Positions 1-12,239 of a stretch of 64,000 nucleotides of DNA are shown one piece after another. Position numbers and translations under genes: made by a program. The notes beneath the pieces are model-generated. The model did no database searches. It saw only the letters and a list, made by a program, of their open reading frames with translations, and was not told the DNA's origin. Within the stretch, counting starts at the first letter, position 1; every line of letters starts with the position of its first letter. This DNA comes from Euryodendron excelsum (lineage: Eukaryota > Streptophyta > Magnoliopsida > Ericales > Pentaphylacaceae), in contig CM065393.1 in the NCBI GenBank assembly GCA_033060915.1, forward strand, positions 1,487,001 to 1,551,000. The letters are read 5' to 3'.

Positions 1-173
1 AGAAAAACTTTGGATAGCAGATTAACTACCTCCAAAATGCTGATCAAATTATGCCTAGGCATTGTTTATAGCTCATCTGAGGTTTATGAACTTTTATTGT
101 TGTGGGCTGAACATGATACAACATAGAAGTCTTTTGAACTGATCTTGTAACAAAGTTAAATTGCCTGTAACAG

Positions 174-1236
174 GAGAGGCCAGCTACAAACAGATTTAGC
201 AATCCTTCCATGGGAGGTACTGCAATGTATGAGGGTCTTGGTTCTCCGGTGAGCAATCTTAGCCTGTCAATAATTTTGCTTCACCATGACATGATTCCAG
301 GTTCTAATTCCTTAAGCATTTTCAGATTAGAGAAGAACCTCCGCCATACAACTCACCTGATATGCGTAGATATGAGTCATTTGAGAACCCCTTGGCTGGG
401 AATGGTTCAAACAGTTTTGGATCTGGGGATGAGGGACGAGTTTCTTCGGGGAATCCTCAATTTGGAACAGCACTTTATGACTTCACGGCAGGTGGTGATG
501 ACGAGGTAAGCTGACTCTGATGGTAAAGACAGCCTTTGAAAACAATGATATTGGTTATTCAAATCATGAGGAATACTGCAATGTTTCATGCCTTACTTTT
601 AGGTCACTTTATTTCCTAGTAGTGAGAACCTGCGTGGAATGTTCAATGGACCACAAGACGGTCTTCATAGTGCTAACCAGTAATGCCATATAAAGTTGGT
701 TTTGCCGTTTGATGTGTCTCATGGACTGAAGAATCATCCTTTTTAGTTGGTTTAGGCTTGTGCTGGTTTGGCCGATACATGGTCTTGATTACTAATTGAT
801 TAAATAATTATGTTTTTTACCCAAACTTGCAGCTGAATCTGACAGCAGGAGAAGCGGTCGAAATTGAAGACGAAGTTGACGGATGGTTTTATGTAAGTAT
901 ACAGGAGATCAAATCAGTTCAAAATGTTACTTGGCAGTCTTATAATGAATTACTTCACTTAATACTAGCCTGTGAGTGCACGTGCATGCCCTTCTTTACC
1001 ACTGACCTTGGATCTCACTGTTGGGTAAGCTAGTTAGCTTGCATGTCAGTGCGGATATCATTTTTCCAGTTCTCCAGTGTTTGGTGAGCTAACTACTTCA
1101 CATGAATCAATTCCGTTGACTGATTTAACTGATGCCATGTCATTTCACACGTTGTGGCCAGGTAAAGAAAAAGCGCCCGGGGAGAGATGGGAAAATGGCT
1201 GGGCTTGTTCCTGTCCTCTATGTCAAGCAACCTTAA
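174..1236 (+). CDS. C-terminal part of a TASH3-like SH3-domain protein (four last exons)
   Basis: This is the 3' end of a gene that starts outside the window. Four in-phase exons can be read: 174-248, 326-505, 833-892 and 1162-1236, all phase 0 with AG/GT borders, giving the last 129 residues and a TAA stop. The last three exons encode an SH3 domain with the family landmarks: ALYDF with an acidic GGDDE turn, the conserved Trp in DGWFY, and the closing GLVPVLYV. The preceding segment is Pro/Ser/Gly-rich and low complexity (EEPPPYNSPDM, NPLAGNGSNSF). From knowledge of the family, this tail layout fits TASH3, the SH3 subunit of the plant TPLATE complex, which acts in clathrin-mediated endocytosis at the plasma membrane. 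The assignment is by recognition, not search; another plant SH3 protein is possible. AATAAA at about 1243 may be the polyadenylation signal. Confidence 0.85.
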
Positions 1237-4200
1237 TACATTAATAAAAGGTTGAATTAGCCATTCTCAATCAGCATTGTTATACATGTGAATCCAGTCT
1301 CCTGAAGTTTTTGGTAGTATTACATTTCGGTCTATAGCTTTTTTACCTGTAGAAAATAGAAGTGAAGAGAGGTCCATTTGTTGGAGTCCCCTATAGTTCT
1401 CTGGACTGGCTTTTCACCGTTAGCCATTAACTTGGGTTGCTTGATATTGCTGTTTTTCATTTTAACTGAAGAATTACATACGAGAATTAGCCCAGTACAT
1501 TCATCTTCTTTTGTTTATGATTATTGTTTGTTCTTTAGTCCTCCATTTGATTTGGTAGGGTTATTTGTAGTTCTGAAGCATCCATTTTTCTACATTAGGA
1601 ACCAGTTTTTGAAATAGTGATTTCTCCTTTTTATTTCTATATATAGCACATTAACATGTCTCCTGTGTTCGTATTTAACTTGGGAGCTGGAATCTCTCTC
1701 TCTCTCTCTCTCGCCTCTTTCTTATTTAACATGGGTGTACATGTTGAAAAAACATTTGTATGTTGGAGCTCATAAGAGAGTTGTCTTGGGCCTGTTTAGA
1801 GAAGAGCAAAAAAACAAACATTTGTTAGAGACTTAGAAAAGCTTATTCAGCTTTTATTATTCGAATAGGGTTAAAACTTAGAAGTCTGGTGGCAAATGGT
1901 TTTTGATGTGCAAATATTTCCAATTTTTGCAGAGTAAAGACATACATAGAACATGCCAGAGAAACTTACAAACTGATGTGGCATCCAATTAAGTGACCTT
2001 TTTTTTTTGCTTTCTTTTTTTGGAGGACTACAAGATATGCAATATATCATCGGGAAACGAGGGAGGGGAAGGGGCAGGTCGGAAGCAACATTTTTCATTA
2101 GTTTCCATTGAAACTCGGGAAATATTTTTGTTTCTTAAAGAAAACGAACTAAACACTTGCCGAATGACGAAGTTTTATTAGAAAACATAGGACATAGAGA
2201 AAAGTACCAAAACAATACCGAAACATTAAGTTATTTAATTTAAAATTTTTTGTAAATGTTATACAATTTTTATTAAAAAAAATACAAAAAAATTTCTTTT
2301 ACTATATCAATATTTTTCAATTTTAAGAAGTTTTTGTGTCCGTGTCGTTGAAATGTCACATCAAAATGAAATTTTGATTCGTAATTGGTACTAGGAAAAT
2401 TATCTAAATGTGACTACTACTATGTTTTCAGTGTATTTGTAATTTTGGTGGAACACGCTACGAATGCTAAAAAAATAGGATGGAAGTCATACCAGGTGAA
2501 TAATTTGGAATAATTTTTCAGTGCTAGGGGTCAACCTCGAACATACGAACAGTGTGTAAAAGCCCCTAACAATTGGGGGCAACCCTTTAGCTTAATGTCT
2601 TTGTCTTTAAAACACAAGTTGATGCGGTAAATGCAAATAAGTAGGGGCGGACGGAGGGGGGTCACGGTTCTTCTAAAACTTTTAAAATTCTTTACGTCTC
2701 TTGTGTAATTTTGGATGTTGATGACCAAATTTAGTGTAATTCAAGAAACTTTACCTAATCGCCTACAAAATTTAGAAATTTTGCCCTCGTTGTCTTCAAC
2801 ACAACACAAATTCTGAATCTGTCACTGCACGTAAGGTGATATGGTAGATGAAGTTTGTACAAAATATTTTAGAATCATTTTCTATTTTATGCATTAGAGG
2901 TTCAATCGAATGGTGGTAAGGGCCTAAGATTTGCGCATGCGAAGTGATTCTCTTATTGTAGGCCGACATATATCACAGATGCAAAACTCTTTTCTTGACA
3001 ACTCACCACGTACTTCCTAAAATTTATTTTTAAAAATGGAAAGGAGAAAGGTCTCTATGGTAATTTAATGTACCATACACAGAAATTTGTTTCATTCTCC
3101 TTTCCCCTTCTTTCTAATCTCTAAATAAAAATGAATGAATATATACATTTTTATAGAAACTTCGGTCACGTGCATCCGCGTGTGCCATGTACACTCTGTG
3201 GCACGTTTCACCATGCATTGTTGCTAGAAAAATATTGACATAGGTAAGTTTTACCGGTATAGTATAAAAATTTAAGAAATTACCAACACAGTGCAATAAC
3301 CCTATTTTTTATTTTTATTTTTATAAATTCTTCATGGACAAGATTTCCTTTTTAAACAGTACGTGCTAAGCTACTAGTACACACTCATCATAACGACCAC
3401 CATGTGAAATATCAAACATTAAAACAAAAATTTCACATTCATAAATATATATAGGGTGGTTTGGAAGCACATCATCAAGAAAGGAGGTGCATTGAGTGAG
3501 TACTATCCATGTTCCTCTGCTTGTGATTTTCCTTCTTTTGATGAAAAACAATAAATGTGTTTTGCAAATCAATGGGCAATGTCCGGATAAAATTCGCTCT
3601 CTCCACCTACCTTTCTTTATACCCTCTATCCACATACAACCATTGAATCCTAAGCTAAAGGTTGTATTTGTATGGAGTCGGCCAGCGACTGAGAGTACAT
3701 GGTGTATATGTATAAGTTTTGTTAGGCAAAAGTTCAATAATTAGAGAAATGAAGGCCGACCATTTTGTTCTAGCTACAACTAAAGGTCTGCTATTATTAG
3801 CAATTTGAAATCAATATTGGTACTGCTACCTTCCATGTCAAACACAGTGGTCCACTCGAATTAAAATGGGAAAACCAAACATTTCTTTATGACCTCAAAA
3901 TCATGATGGTAACCCCTCATTCAATAAGTTTCTTGCTTGGTGTAGGATCATTAATTAGATTCTTATTTTTGCCGTAAGCAAAATATTTACATGAGAGGCA
4001 CAGCATGGCAGGGTACGAACGACACGTACGTGGTTTTTTAGTTGATCAGTTACTAAAACTATGTGAAATTGTCACACTCAACGGTCACATCTATGCAACT
4101 ATTATTGTGATTTGAGTGTATTTGTGCACTCACGTGGCACTTACCATGAATGCTAAAATTTCAGTAAAAATCACATTGTATGACAGTTATTTGGAATCAT

Positions 4201-4557
4201 TTCTCACTAGAACTAGCTCTTAAGATTTTGTATGTACTTTGTTTAATTACTTACAAAATTGCTATATGTTACTACAAGTGTTCAAACGCACATCTTATAA
4301 GTGGAGTTATTTCTTTTCCTTACTTTACATCTTCACGTCTCTAAACATAAATCGGAAAATGCAAGTAGATTAATACCAGGGCATAACACAGTATAATAAT
4401 AGAATGAAAGAAGATAAACAAGCTAGGCCAAAAGGCAGAAGTTTCGGACAAGCATGGCTCTGCTTATACATGTATGTATAACTAAAAACGTTGGTGGGCA
4501 AATTATTTGTTGGAATGACAAGAGAGCATGAGCCGAATTGGGCCGAGCAGAGCCAAT
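1237..4557. other. Intergenic region between the SH3 gene and the first P450
   Basis: No supportable gene was found. The start holds the 3' UTR of the SH3 gene. A CT microsatellite lies near 1694-1711. The stretch about 2640-2840, with ends like GGGGCGGACGGAGG and CTGTCACTGCAC, looks like a degenerate short transposon; related-looking ends occur near 13.3, 14.9 and 60.1 kb. The rest is AT-rich unique-looking DNA. Since the two flanking genes converge, this is a terminator-to-terminator interval. Confidence 0.5.
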
Positions 4558-7500
4558 TTAAGGTTGATAAGGAAAGAGTCGAATTGGAAGGCCCTTCTTG
4601 GGGACGGGCATGGGTTTGACAACAATCTTCTCATCAGGAATCAACTTCTCCCATTTGAACCTCTTGACAAGGTTGTGCATGAAAACGAGTATTTCCAATC
4701 GGGCATACTCTTTACCGGGGCACATCCTAGGTCCTCCGCCAAAGGGTACGAATGTGTAAGGAGCTGGTCCAGATCCCTCAAATCTCGATGGATTGAATTT
4801 ATATGGTTCCGGAAAATATTCTGGATTTTTATGCGTTGAGTGCGCGCTCCAATATATCTGCATGCATATATATATATATATATATATATGAAAATTTAAA
4901 ACCCAAAAAAATAAATAAATGGCTAGCTCTAGTACTAGCTAGCAAGAGACTCATGAACTATACCTATATATACATATACTATCAATTGGTCAAAAATATA
5001 TTGAGTACTTATATACTTACCTTCCACCCTTTTGGAATTGAGAAACCTTCATACATGAAGTCAGTTAAGACGTCCCTGAAAGCTCCTTGTAGAGGAGGTG
5101 CAAGTCTCAACACTTCACACGCTACGTTCCACGAAAACTTCATCTTCTGAATATCATCCCAGTTCAACAACTCACCTGGACCTTTCGATTTTGCAATCTC
5201 CATTTGTTCTGTAATTCACAAACAAATTAAGTAACGTACACAATAATACAAACTTCTTTTTTAATGCTACACCTGTTAATGTGTTTCTTCTTCAGGCAAT
5301 CAAAACAATGTTAGCTGTGCTATCTGATTATGGACATACCAGGAAGATTTCAAGCATTCGTATATATATATATATATATATCATGTATCGTACATTTCAT
5401 AGACAGAAAGAGTCCACACTTTCTGTGTAGTAGCAATTACATTTGACTGGTTCTATAGCATTATTCTAAAATAAATGTATGTAGATTGTATATTTTGCAG
5501 ACACAGAGAGTCCACACTTACTGTGTAGTGAATTTGGTTGAATAGAATTATTTTAAAATATAAAATTTATGCCAGAAACCACTAAAAAGAAGTGCCAATG
5601 GGATCATTTTTTGAGCTAAAAGTTTTCAATATGATAAAATATGCTTAAACACTATGAACAATCTGATATTAGTATTTGTTTTACTTTAAAGTGAATACCT
5701 ATCATTCAACCCATCATTTTATATATGAATTGTGTATGAATTTTTTACTTATATTATAGCATTGCAAAAATTTATGAGTCAAAAGTTCTTCCATCAGCGC
5801 AATGGTGATATATAGGACTTGCTCAACCCATATTGAGGCCTAAGGGGAAAATTTTTTTTTTGAGACATTTTATATTTTTAATATTGTTATTAAAATTTTT
5901 ATTTCAAATATTCAATCTTAAAAGATTTTCAACAGGTTGTGTTATCTTGTTATTAATTTTTAAAGGTACCCAAACAAAAATAAAGTACTATTATACAACA
6001 CAAAGAAAGAGTAATAAAGTAGGACAAGTCATTAGGAAAAAATTGTGTAGGAGAGAGTAAAGAGAATTTCTATAAAATTACAAGTGTAAGAATAGTTAAC
6101 CAAGTCTCATATTAAGATATAACCTTCATCAATCTAAATTACCAAAAAATTATTAATAGAGTAATCATACATGTTCACTTTTATAAATAATATCTACAAG
6201 ACAAGATTACATAATAAAAATTGAACATGTATAACAAAAAAATAAAACAAAAAATTGACAAAATTAGATAATTTAAGAGGTAGATATAGAGAAAGAGATT
6301 CAGAGTTTCTAGACTTTTTGACTTCTTTACTTTTTAGTTCTTAGAAAGAGAAAGAGTCATTTAAGGTTAAGACTTTTGATTTGTCTTATCTTGAAAAAGT
6401 GATAATCATTAATGTATTTATTTTAGGCTTAAACTTTGTGATAATAATAAATTTAGCTAATTAGTGTATTTAGTTTTAAGTCTTTTTTTCTATATTGTCT
6501 AAAGTAGTTTACAAAAGAAAAACTATAAAATTCATTCTACAAAATGACTATAAAATATAATGTCCTAAAAAATTAAGACTCTAAAAAATCAGGAGCCTTA
6601 GACGACCGTCTTATTTATCTTGCACTTGAGCCGGTCCTAGTTAAATGTTATTAGAAATAAGCTTATTTTAGAATAAAGACAAAAGAAAGCGACAAAGCGT
6701 AGTTAAAAAATAAAAACTAGAGAGTTGATTTTAGATGCACTGAAGATCCATAGACAGTCATGCACGGGGGATTTCTGTTTATCGTTGAAGCACTATATAT
6801 GATTACCCAAAGAATAAAACAAATAATAAAAAAAAAGTGAACCACTATATGACTGGTCAGTAACACCCTTTGGATTCAGTGACTAAGTCAACTTTCGAAC
6901 TAAATAGCTAGATCCTCATGGTTTTCTGTTTCCATTCTTTAATTTTATCAAAAATCAAATACCCTCCATTTTCCTTTTCTTAATTTTGTTCGTTAAATAA
7001 CCTCAAAATTGATGTGACCAAAACCAAGAAATAAAAAAAGAAAGAAGAAATGGACGGCACCTCTGCTTCACACACATGTTATGTTTCTCAAACTGAAAAA
7101 TGCTGTTCTTTCAAAATATTTGTATAGAAAATCTTATCAGAATGATATGGTAGTGATATTATTACAATTAAAAACTATTATGATGAATATTTTGTTTCAA
7201 TGTGAATGACTCATATCTCACTATATCATTCTGGTGATAAATCTGGTATAAATTTTTCTATTTGTGTAGTAACGCATTACTCTATCTGTATACATATAAT
7301 TGTATTTTTGTGTTAAAAAAAAAAAAAAACTGTAATATAAAGGCAGAGAAGGCAAGATGACTTGTAAGTTATTACCCTTGTAAACTCCTTGGTAGACCTC
7401 AGGCAGCTCGGCAAGAAACTTGACAATGAAAGCGCAGGCAGAGCTTGCAGTGTCATGGCCACCAATCAACAAACCCAATATCTTGTCCGCAATATCACTC

Positions 7501-8327
7501 TCCTTCATGAACCTCCCGTCCTCGTCGGCCGTCAAGAGCATGTGGGACAATATATCCTGTGTCGGCGACGCCCTACCCTCCGCCAAGTCGATCTTCCTCT
7601 GCTTGATGATCACCAGCAGCTCCTTTCTGATGAAGTTGGAGGCCTTAATGGCTCTGTTAAACGGCGTTCCAGGCAAGTCCACGGGAATCGACAGCACCCC
7701 CTCCGCCAAAAGGTTGAAACGTTCCAAGAACCCGTAGACTTCATTCGGGTCGTCCATGCTCACAAATATCCGACAGGCAAGCCAAAATGTATATCGCTTG
7801 GAGAGAGGGAATACGACGATTAAGTCCTTGTTCTCCCAATCGGCGGCAAAGTGTCGCTGCGCGATTGTGTCCATAATTCCTATGTAGCGCTGCAACGCCT
7901 CTGGTTTGAAGAAGTTTGGGAGCATTTTTCTCATCTTGATGGCCTCTTCTTTGGACGAGGTTTGGTTGGAAGAGGGGAAGATTTTGTTGACGGAGCTAGG
8001 CCACCATGACTGAACAAGCTTGTTCTCGTTGGAAAACAAGAACTTGTGAGCCGGAGCCCCACAGAAGATAACGGTTGGCTCCCGCATGAGGTTTGTCTTG
8101 TAGATGTAAGAGGAGTACTTGGCTATGCGGTCGAATATGAACTTTTCTGGGTGGCCTTTCCAACCGGCGGCCAGGTACTGGATGCTCTCGCCCACCACCG
8201 GGAATCCGGTCTGGCCGGGTGGGAGCTTTCCGGGCTTCTGCTTGTTGTACAAGAGGAGGAAGTGGAGGGAGAGAAAGACAAGGAACACGAAGAGGCAAAG
8301 GAGAGAGACATAAGAGAAGAGCTCCAT
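4558..8327 (-). CDS. Cytochrome P450, CYP716A-type (copy 1)
   Basis: A complete three-exon P450: exon 1 8327-7376, exon 2 5208-5021, exon 3 4857-4558, all with GT/AG borders. Intron 1 is phase 1 and intron 2 is phase 0. The product is 479 residues, the usual CYP716A length. It begins with MELF and an N-terminal membrane anchor (about residues 5-27), then the Pro-rich hinge [15 protein letters not shown]. The I-helix oxygen-activation motif GGHDTA is near residue 290, the K-helix EVLR is at 349-352, PSRF at 403-406, and the haem loop [10 protein letters not shown] has its ligand Cys at 426. Phrases such as [40 protein letters not shown] and [19 protein letters not shown] are diagnostic of CYP716A. 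Known members oxidise triterpene scaffolds, often C-28 of beta-amyrin, alpha-amyrin or lupeol, at the ER with a P450 reductase. The exact substrate cannot be read from sequence. An in-frame upstream Met at 8375 overlaps the TATA box, so 8327 is the start. All key residues are intact. Confidence 0.93.
5815..6650. repeat. Probable transposon-derived insert in intron 1 of P450 copy 1
   Basis: The segment is bounded by ACCCATATTGAGGCCTAAGG on the left and GGAGCCTTAGACGACCGTC...GAGCCGGTCCTAG on the right. GGCCTAAGG and CCTTAG form short inverted ends, and the interior is very AT-rich and non-coding. The homologous intron of the paralogue is only 255 bp and lacks it. The element family was not identified. 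Confidence 0.4.
7097..7280. mobile_element. MITE-like element, copy a (in P450 copy 1 intron 1)
   Basis: Starts near AAATGCTGTTCTTTC and ends near ATTTTTCTATTTGTGTAGTAACGC. The core ATTACAATTAAAAACTATTA is shared with copies at 8431, 11600 and 63624. Short, AT-rich, no ORF, imperfect terminal inversion. It contributes to the large size of this intron. Confidence 0.5.
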
Positions 8328-8373
8328 GCCTTTTTGTTTTAGTTTGGCAGTACTGACTGCGGAACCAAGGCAC

Positions 8374-8380
8374 ATTTATA
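8374..8380 (-). promoter_or_regulatory. TATA box of P450 copy 1
   Basis: TATAAAT on the minus strand, inside GCCTATAAATGTGCC. It lies about 47 bp upstream of the ATG, implying a very short 5' leader (about 20 nt if transcription starts some 30 bp downstream). P450 copy 2 has the same GCCTATAAAT(A)TGCC context. An A-run (8396-8414) and a MITE-like element lie immediately upstream. Confidence 0.65.
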
Positions 8381-8430
8381 GGCACGAGCTAACAGAAAAA
8401 AAAAAAAAAAAAAAGGGTTGGGTGACGGGG

Positions 8431-8600
8431 TAATACTATACAAATAAAAAATAATAATTACCAAAATGATATGTTTGATTGAAAATTATTTACTTTAAAA
8501 TAAAACACTCAATATAATAACTCTTAATTATAATAATTTTACAGTCACATCATTCTGATGAGATTTTTTATACAAATTTTAAAAAAAAAATAGTATTTTG
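8431..8600. mobile_element. MITE-like element, copy b (upstream of P450 copy 1)
   Basis: Ends TAATACTATACAAAT and AAAATAGTATTTTG are imperfect inverted repeats. The interior TCTTAATTATAATAATTTTACAG and the CACATCATTCTGATGAG segment match the family core. It lies about 50 bp upstream of the TATA box of P450 copy 1, with only an A-run and unique DNA between, so it may replace or displace native promoter elements. Confidence 0.55.
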
Positions 8601-11599
8601 CTTGATGAGGTGGTGGCTAACTAGGGGTGGGGAGGTGAGGAGTGGGAATATAAAGTGTAATAGCCATTGCTAATTTATGAATAGGAAGACAAAAAAAAAA
8701 AAAAACCCAGAGATGGGAATGCCAATGTCACTCGCCTTGCCTAGCGGGGGTTCATCACAAAATATAGGAAAGGAAGTGAACAAAATTTTGGATTGTCTAA
8801 TCTTATTTTGAATTTTACGAATCTAAGACGAGATTGTACTATTGACACTTTTGGTATGGATGAAGTTGTTTATTACTTATATATAAATTCGAGCCGGTTT
8901 GATTTTTATTTTTTTTTAGTTTTTTTAGGCTGATTTTTTTGACTTATAAGTAAAAAAGTTAAAATATTTTATCTTTTTTGCTTGCTTTAGCTTATAAAAA
9001 TAAAAAAATTGACACTTTTTTTTTACATTTTTTCTTACAAGCCAAAAAGTAAAATAAAAAAAACTGCATCAAATGGATCCTTTATAAAAGCTAAGTCCTA
9101 CGTATTACTTGGCAAAACTACTATCGACACACTATTCTAGACTAGTACTCTTAGTATAATTATATGTTATAATCAGAATTTTTCCATCCCATATTAAAAC
9201 CTATAACTTGACATCACAAGTGAGAAAGTTTTGAGGGAGAAAATGAATTGAAATGAATAATGGAATATAACCTTACTTGTAGAATTATTTTAGTGTCCAG
9301 AGTTGGATATAAAATTGTTATCGATTAATCTTTTCAGCTTACCTTAATCTACCGGCCAGCGTGTAGAAATAAGGTAGAATTGTAAAATTTCTGTCTAACA
9401 TTTCCGTCATGACGAGCATAGATTAGGAATATAATATGGACATATGAATGAAAAAACTTCTATTTTCAGTCTAAAACTGATATTAATGAAAAATATTTGT
9501 TTTTTTAATTAATATCAAATGTTTCTTGTATTATACTTTATGAATAGAAAATTCGTGCTTATCGAAAGTTATGTTATAATCTAATATAATTCTATCGCAA
9601 TATGTAATTACAATGATTATCAAACTCAGATCATAATAATTGTAGAAAAATCTTGCACAACTCATAACTTGTGAGTTATTACTAGTATCACAACATGTAC
9701 GTATTAACATACTATTTTTTGCTATTCCATGTTTTACTGGTATAGATATATTTTCGTTGTGATTAGGAGAAATAGTAGATTCTAATGGTTAATTATTACA
9801 ATTTTTTAATTTCATAAGCTCTATCAGAGGCAGATTTAGGATTTTTGTTCAGTGGAGACAAATTTTACATAGAATCATATACGAATTTTTTTTTAGTTGA
9901 CAATATATTTTTTTAATAAATAAAGGAAAATTATGCGCCTTTGTATAAAAATTATACACAAAAACTCTATCAAAAACCTTAATCTAAATTTGAATAGTTA
10001 TAGTTCAAAATTTTGAAAAAAAATATTGAAATTTTAGATAATCAAGAGTCTATGAACATATATAATGAAAAGTTAATTGAAATTGTGTTGTTTATAATGA
10101 AGAATTAATGAAATATAAGTATTATTAAATTCAGAAGAAGACAAATGTAAATTTTTGTAAATTCAATAAAGACAATCATATGCTTACGATTTAAAATCAA
10201 ATAAATACGAATAAATTTTTTTAAAAAACAATAAAAATAACTGATACAGCGGAGGCAGCTACCCCAATGCAACCTTTTTGGGTCCGCCCATGAGCTCCAT
10301 GCGGAGGCAAGTTCATAGACAAACTTCGAGTGAGGACGACCTCACTGCAGCGTTTTTCCCATTCGTTAAGTTGATTGTTCACTGCCACGTGAAATGCAAG
10401 CGGCTCGTGTTGCCCATGGAAAGTGGCGCATTTGAGTCAAAAGGGATGCCCTAAATGACGAGTTCACTCACCAGAGTCAAACTCAACATTGGTAGGCTCA
10501 TTATTTGGAATTCATGGCTCATAATTCTTAAACTGGATAATAGGACTATTTCATTACCCAACTACCTACGAGGAACTAAAATAATGTTATGTCAGAGAGA
10601 TCTATGTCCTTGCTATATCATCAGTGCTTTTAACTTATTTTAGCAATTAAACAAAACATTCATAGTAAAAAAATCAGTTAAGTTATTAAAATATGTTGTT
10701 GTGATACGTATTATAGACGCTTTTGGTTTTAAATTGACAAAAATTGTTATAAACCTCTGGACGAGGTTTTTGGAAAGCGCACCTGTCATAAAAAAAAATA
10801 ATTTTTACATAAAAAAAAGTCACTAAATAAAAAAAGCAAATTTATTTATTTTTCCTTTAGTTACTTTATTAAATTAAAAGTTGAATTTCTTTTTTTATCA
10901 CGGGTATACGGGACATAAAAAAATATAGAAACAAATTCGATTAAAAAAAGACAATAAAGATGAAAAAGTTAGCAACTTTTATAAGCCAAGTCCAAATTTT
11001 GTGCATATATAGCTTATTTGTTATCTTCTGATTTTAGCTACAACCAAACAAGGGTTGAAACCTCATTCTTTGTGCAAAAACTCCTTGTAGTGTTTTAGTT
11101 TGTAGAACATTATTCTTTGTATCTTAAACCTGTAATATAATAAGAAAATTATGTAACATAAAGATATCATAAAACAAGGCGAAATTAATTAATGAATTGA
11201 ACGTTGAAAATCAAAGGTAGCAAGTTATTCAACAAATATGGCCAAAAAAAAAAAAAAAAAGAAAAAAAAAGAAGAAGAAGACAAATCCTACAAAATGGAG
11301 TTCTTGGTAGTCATGTTAAGAAATCCAAATGAGACTAATTATTACTAAATAATATATTGAAAGTAGATCATTTTGAAGTTTCACTACTCTGTAAAATTTC
11401 ATTCTCAAATATTAGGGCACTTAAATCAAGTTTTTCTTCCCATTTGAATTTATATTTATTTATTTTTAAGAGAGTAGTGTCTCTGTCTAACTACAAGCTA
11501 GGCAATCATGTTGAAAAGGTAAGCAAATCTATTGCATTTGCTTCAATGCTGTCCAAAGTTTACTCAAATTTGCTTAACATGCTAATATTATTAACTAGA
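8601..11599. repeat. AT-rich intergenic region with degenerate repeat pieces
   Basis: No gene was supported. At 8905-9080 there is a T/A-rich stretch with ACTTATAAGT and AGCTTATAAA words like those of the MITE-like elements at 54,766 and 59,051. At about 9826-10,300 a 0.47 kb segment begins AGGCAGATTTAGG and ends GGAGGCAGCTACCCCAATGC then GGGTCCGCCC, resembling the ends of a short transposon. The remainder looks like unique AT-rich spacer. Confidence 0.35.
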
Positions 11600-11768
11600 G
11601 TAATGTTATATAAATAAAAAAAATTTATAAATTTTTTTTATATAAAAGAGAGTCTTTCACTTCAAAACAAACATCCACTACAATAGTTTTTAATTACAAA
11701 ACTACTATTGTCACGTCATTTTATATACAAATTTTTTATAAAATTTTTATAAGAATAACATTTTTCTA
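11600..11768. mobile_element. MITE-like element, copy c
   Basis: Ends TAATGTTATATAAATAAA and TTTTATAAGAATAACATTTT are inverted repeats of each other with mismatches. The core CAATAGTTTTTAATTACAAA followed by ACTACTATTGTCACGTCATT is the clearest version of the family core. No ORF. Confidence 0.55.
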
Positions 11769-12065
11769 TTAACTATTATGCGTATAGGATGTTGGTCTGG
11801 ATTTAGTCCATCACATGGGGTCACGTGGTAGGTATCGGCCTTCAAAGTTCGAAACGGTGAGTCGACTCAAACTCAAACGAGTCAGTGGTCCTCTTGTTGA
11901 GTCTCGAAAATTCAACAAAGTAATAATAATATTTTACATGAGAGCTGGTAATATCGCAACAATTTTGGCACCCCTTTGGCAGTTTTGTTGCCCTCTCTAT
12001 TACATGACTTGGCTCACCTGGAGATGTGAAAATCGACAAATAATTGTAAAATTATTGATTGGGTA

Positions 12066-12236
12066 ATGATTTTCTTACATAAAACGTATACATAATAAAC
12101 TGGCTGAGTTGTAGGCGGATTGTCTTAGAATAAAAAAAAAACCCACCAAGATATCATTTATTTACAAATATGTTATTATCACATTATTTTGATACAAAAC
12201 ACTAAACAAAAATTTTTAAAAGAATAATAGTTTCCT
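12066..12236. mobile_element. Possible degraded MITE-like copy
   Basis: ATGATTTTCTTACATAAAAC at the left and TTTTTAAAAGAATAATAGTTTCC at the right, with TATGTTATTATCACATTATT inside, resemble copies a-d but with more divergence. Weak call. Confidence 0.3.
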
Positions 12237-12239
12237 ATT

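Noticed and set aside
827..1033. 68-codon open frame starting MQLNLTAGEAVE as a separate gene
   Set aside because: It is the third SH3 exon read through its splice donor; the exon borders at 833 and 892 keep the frame.
3366..3737. 123-codon open frame on the minus strand
   Set aside because: No recognisable motif, composition like the surrounding AT-rich spacer, and an overlapping open frame on the other strand.
8328..8375. Upstream in-frame Met (MCLGSAVST) as start of P450 copy 1
   Set aside because: It overlaps the TATA box and has no counterpart in copy 2; MELF at 8327 gives the family's usual N-terminus.
7389..8385. Several open frames of 60-144 codons on the plus strand and in other minus frames over exon 1 of P450 copy 1
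   Set aside because: They are shadows of the GC-richer P450 exon; the same happens at 61,940-62,917 over copy 2. No independent protein similarity.
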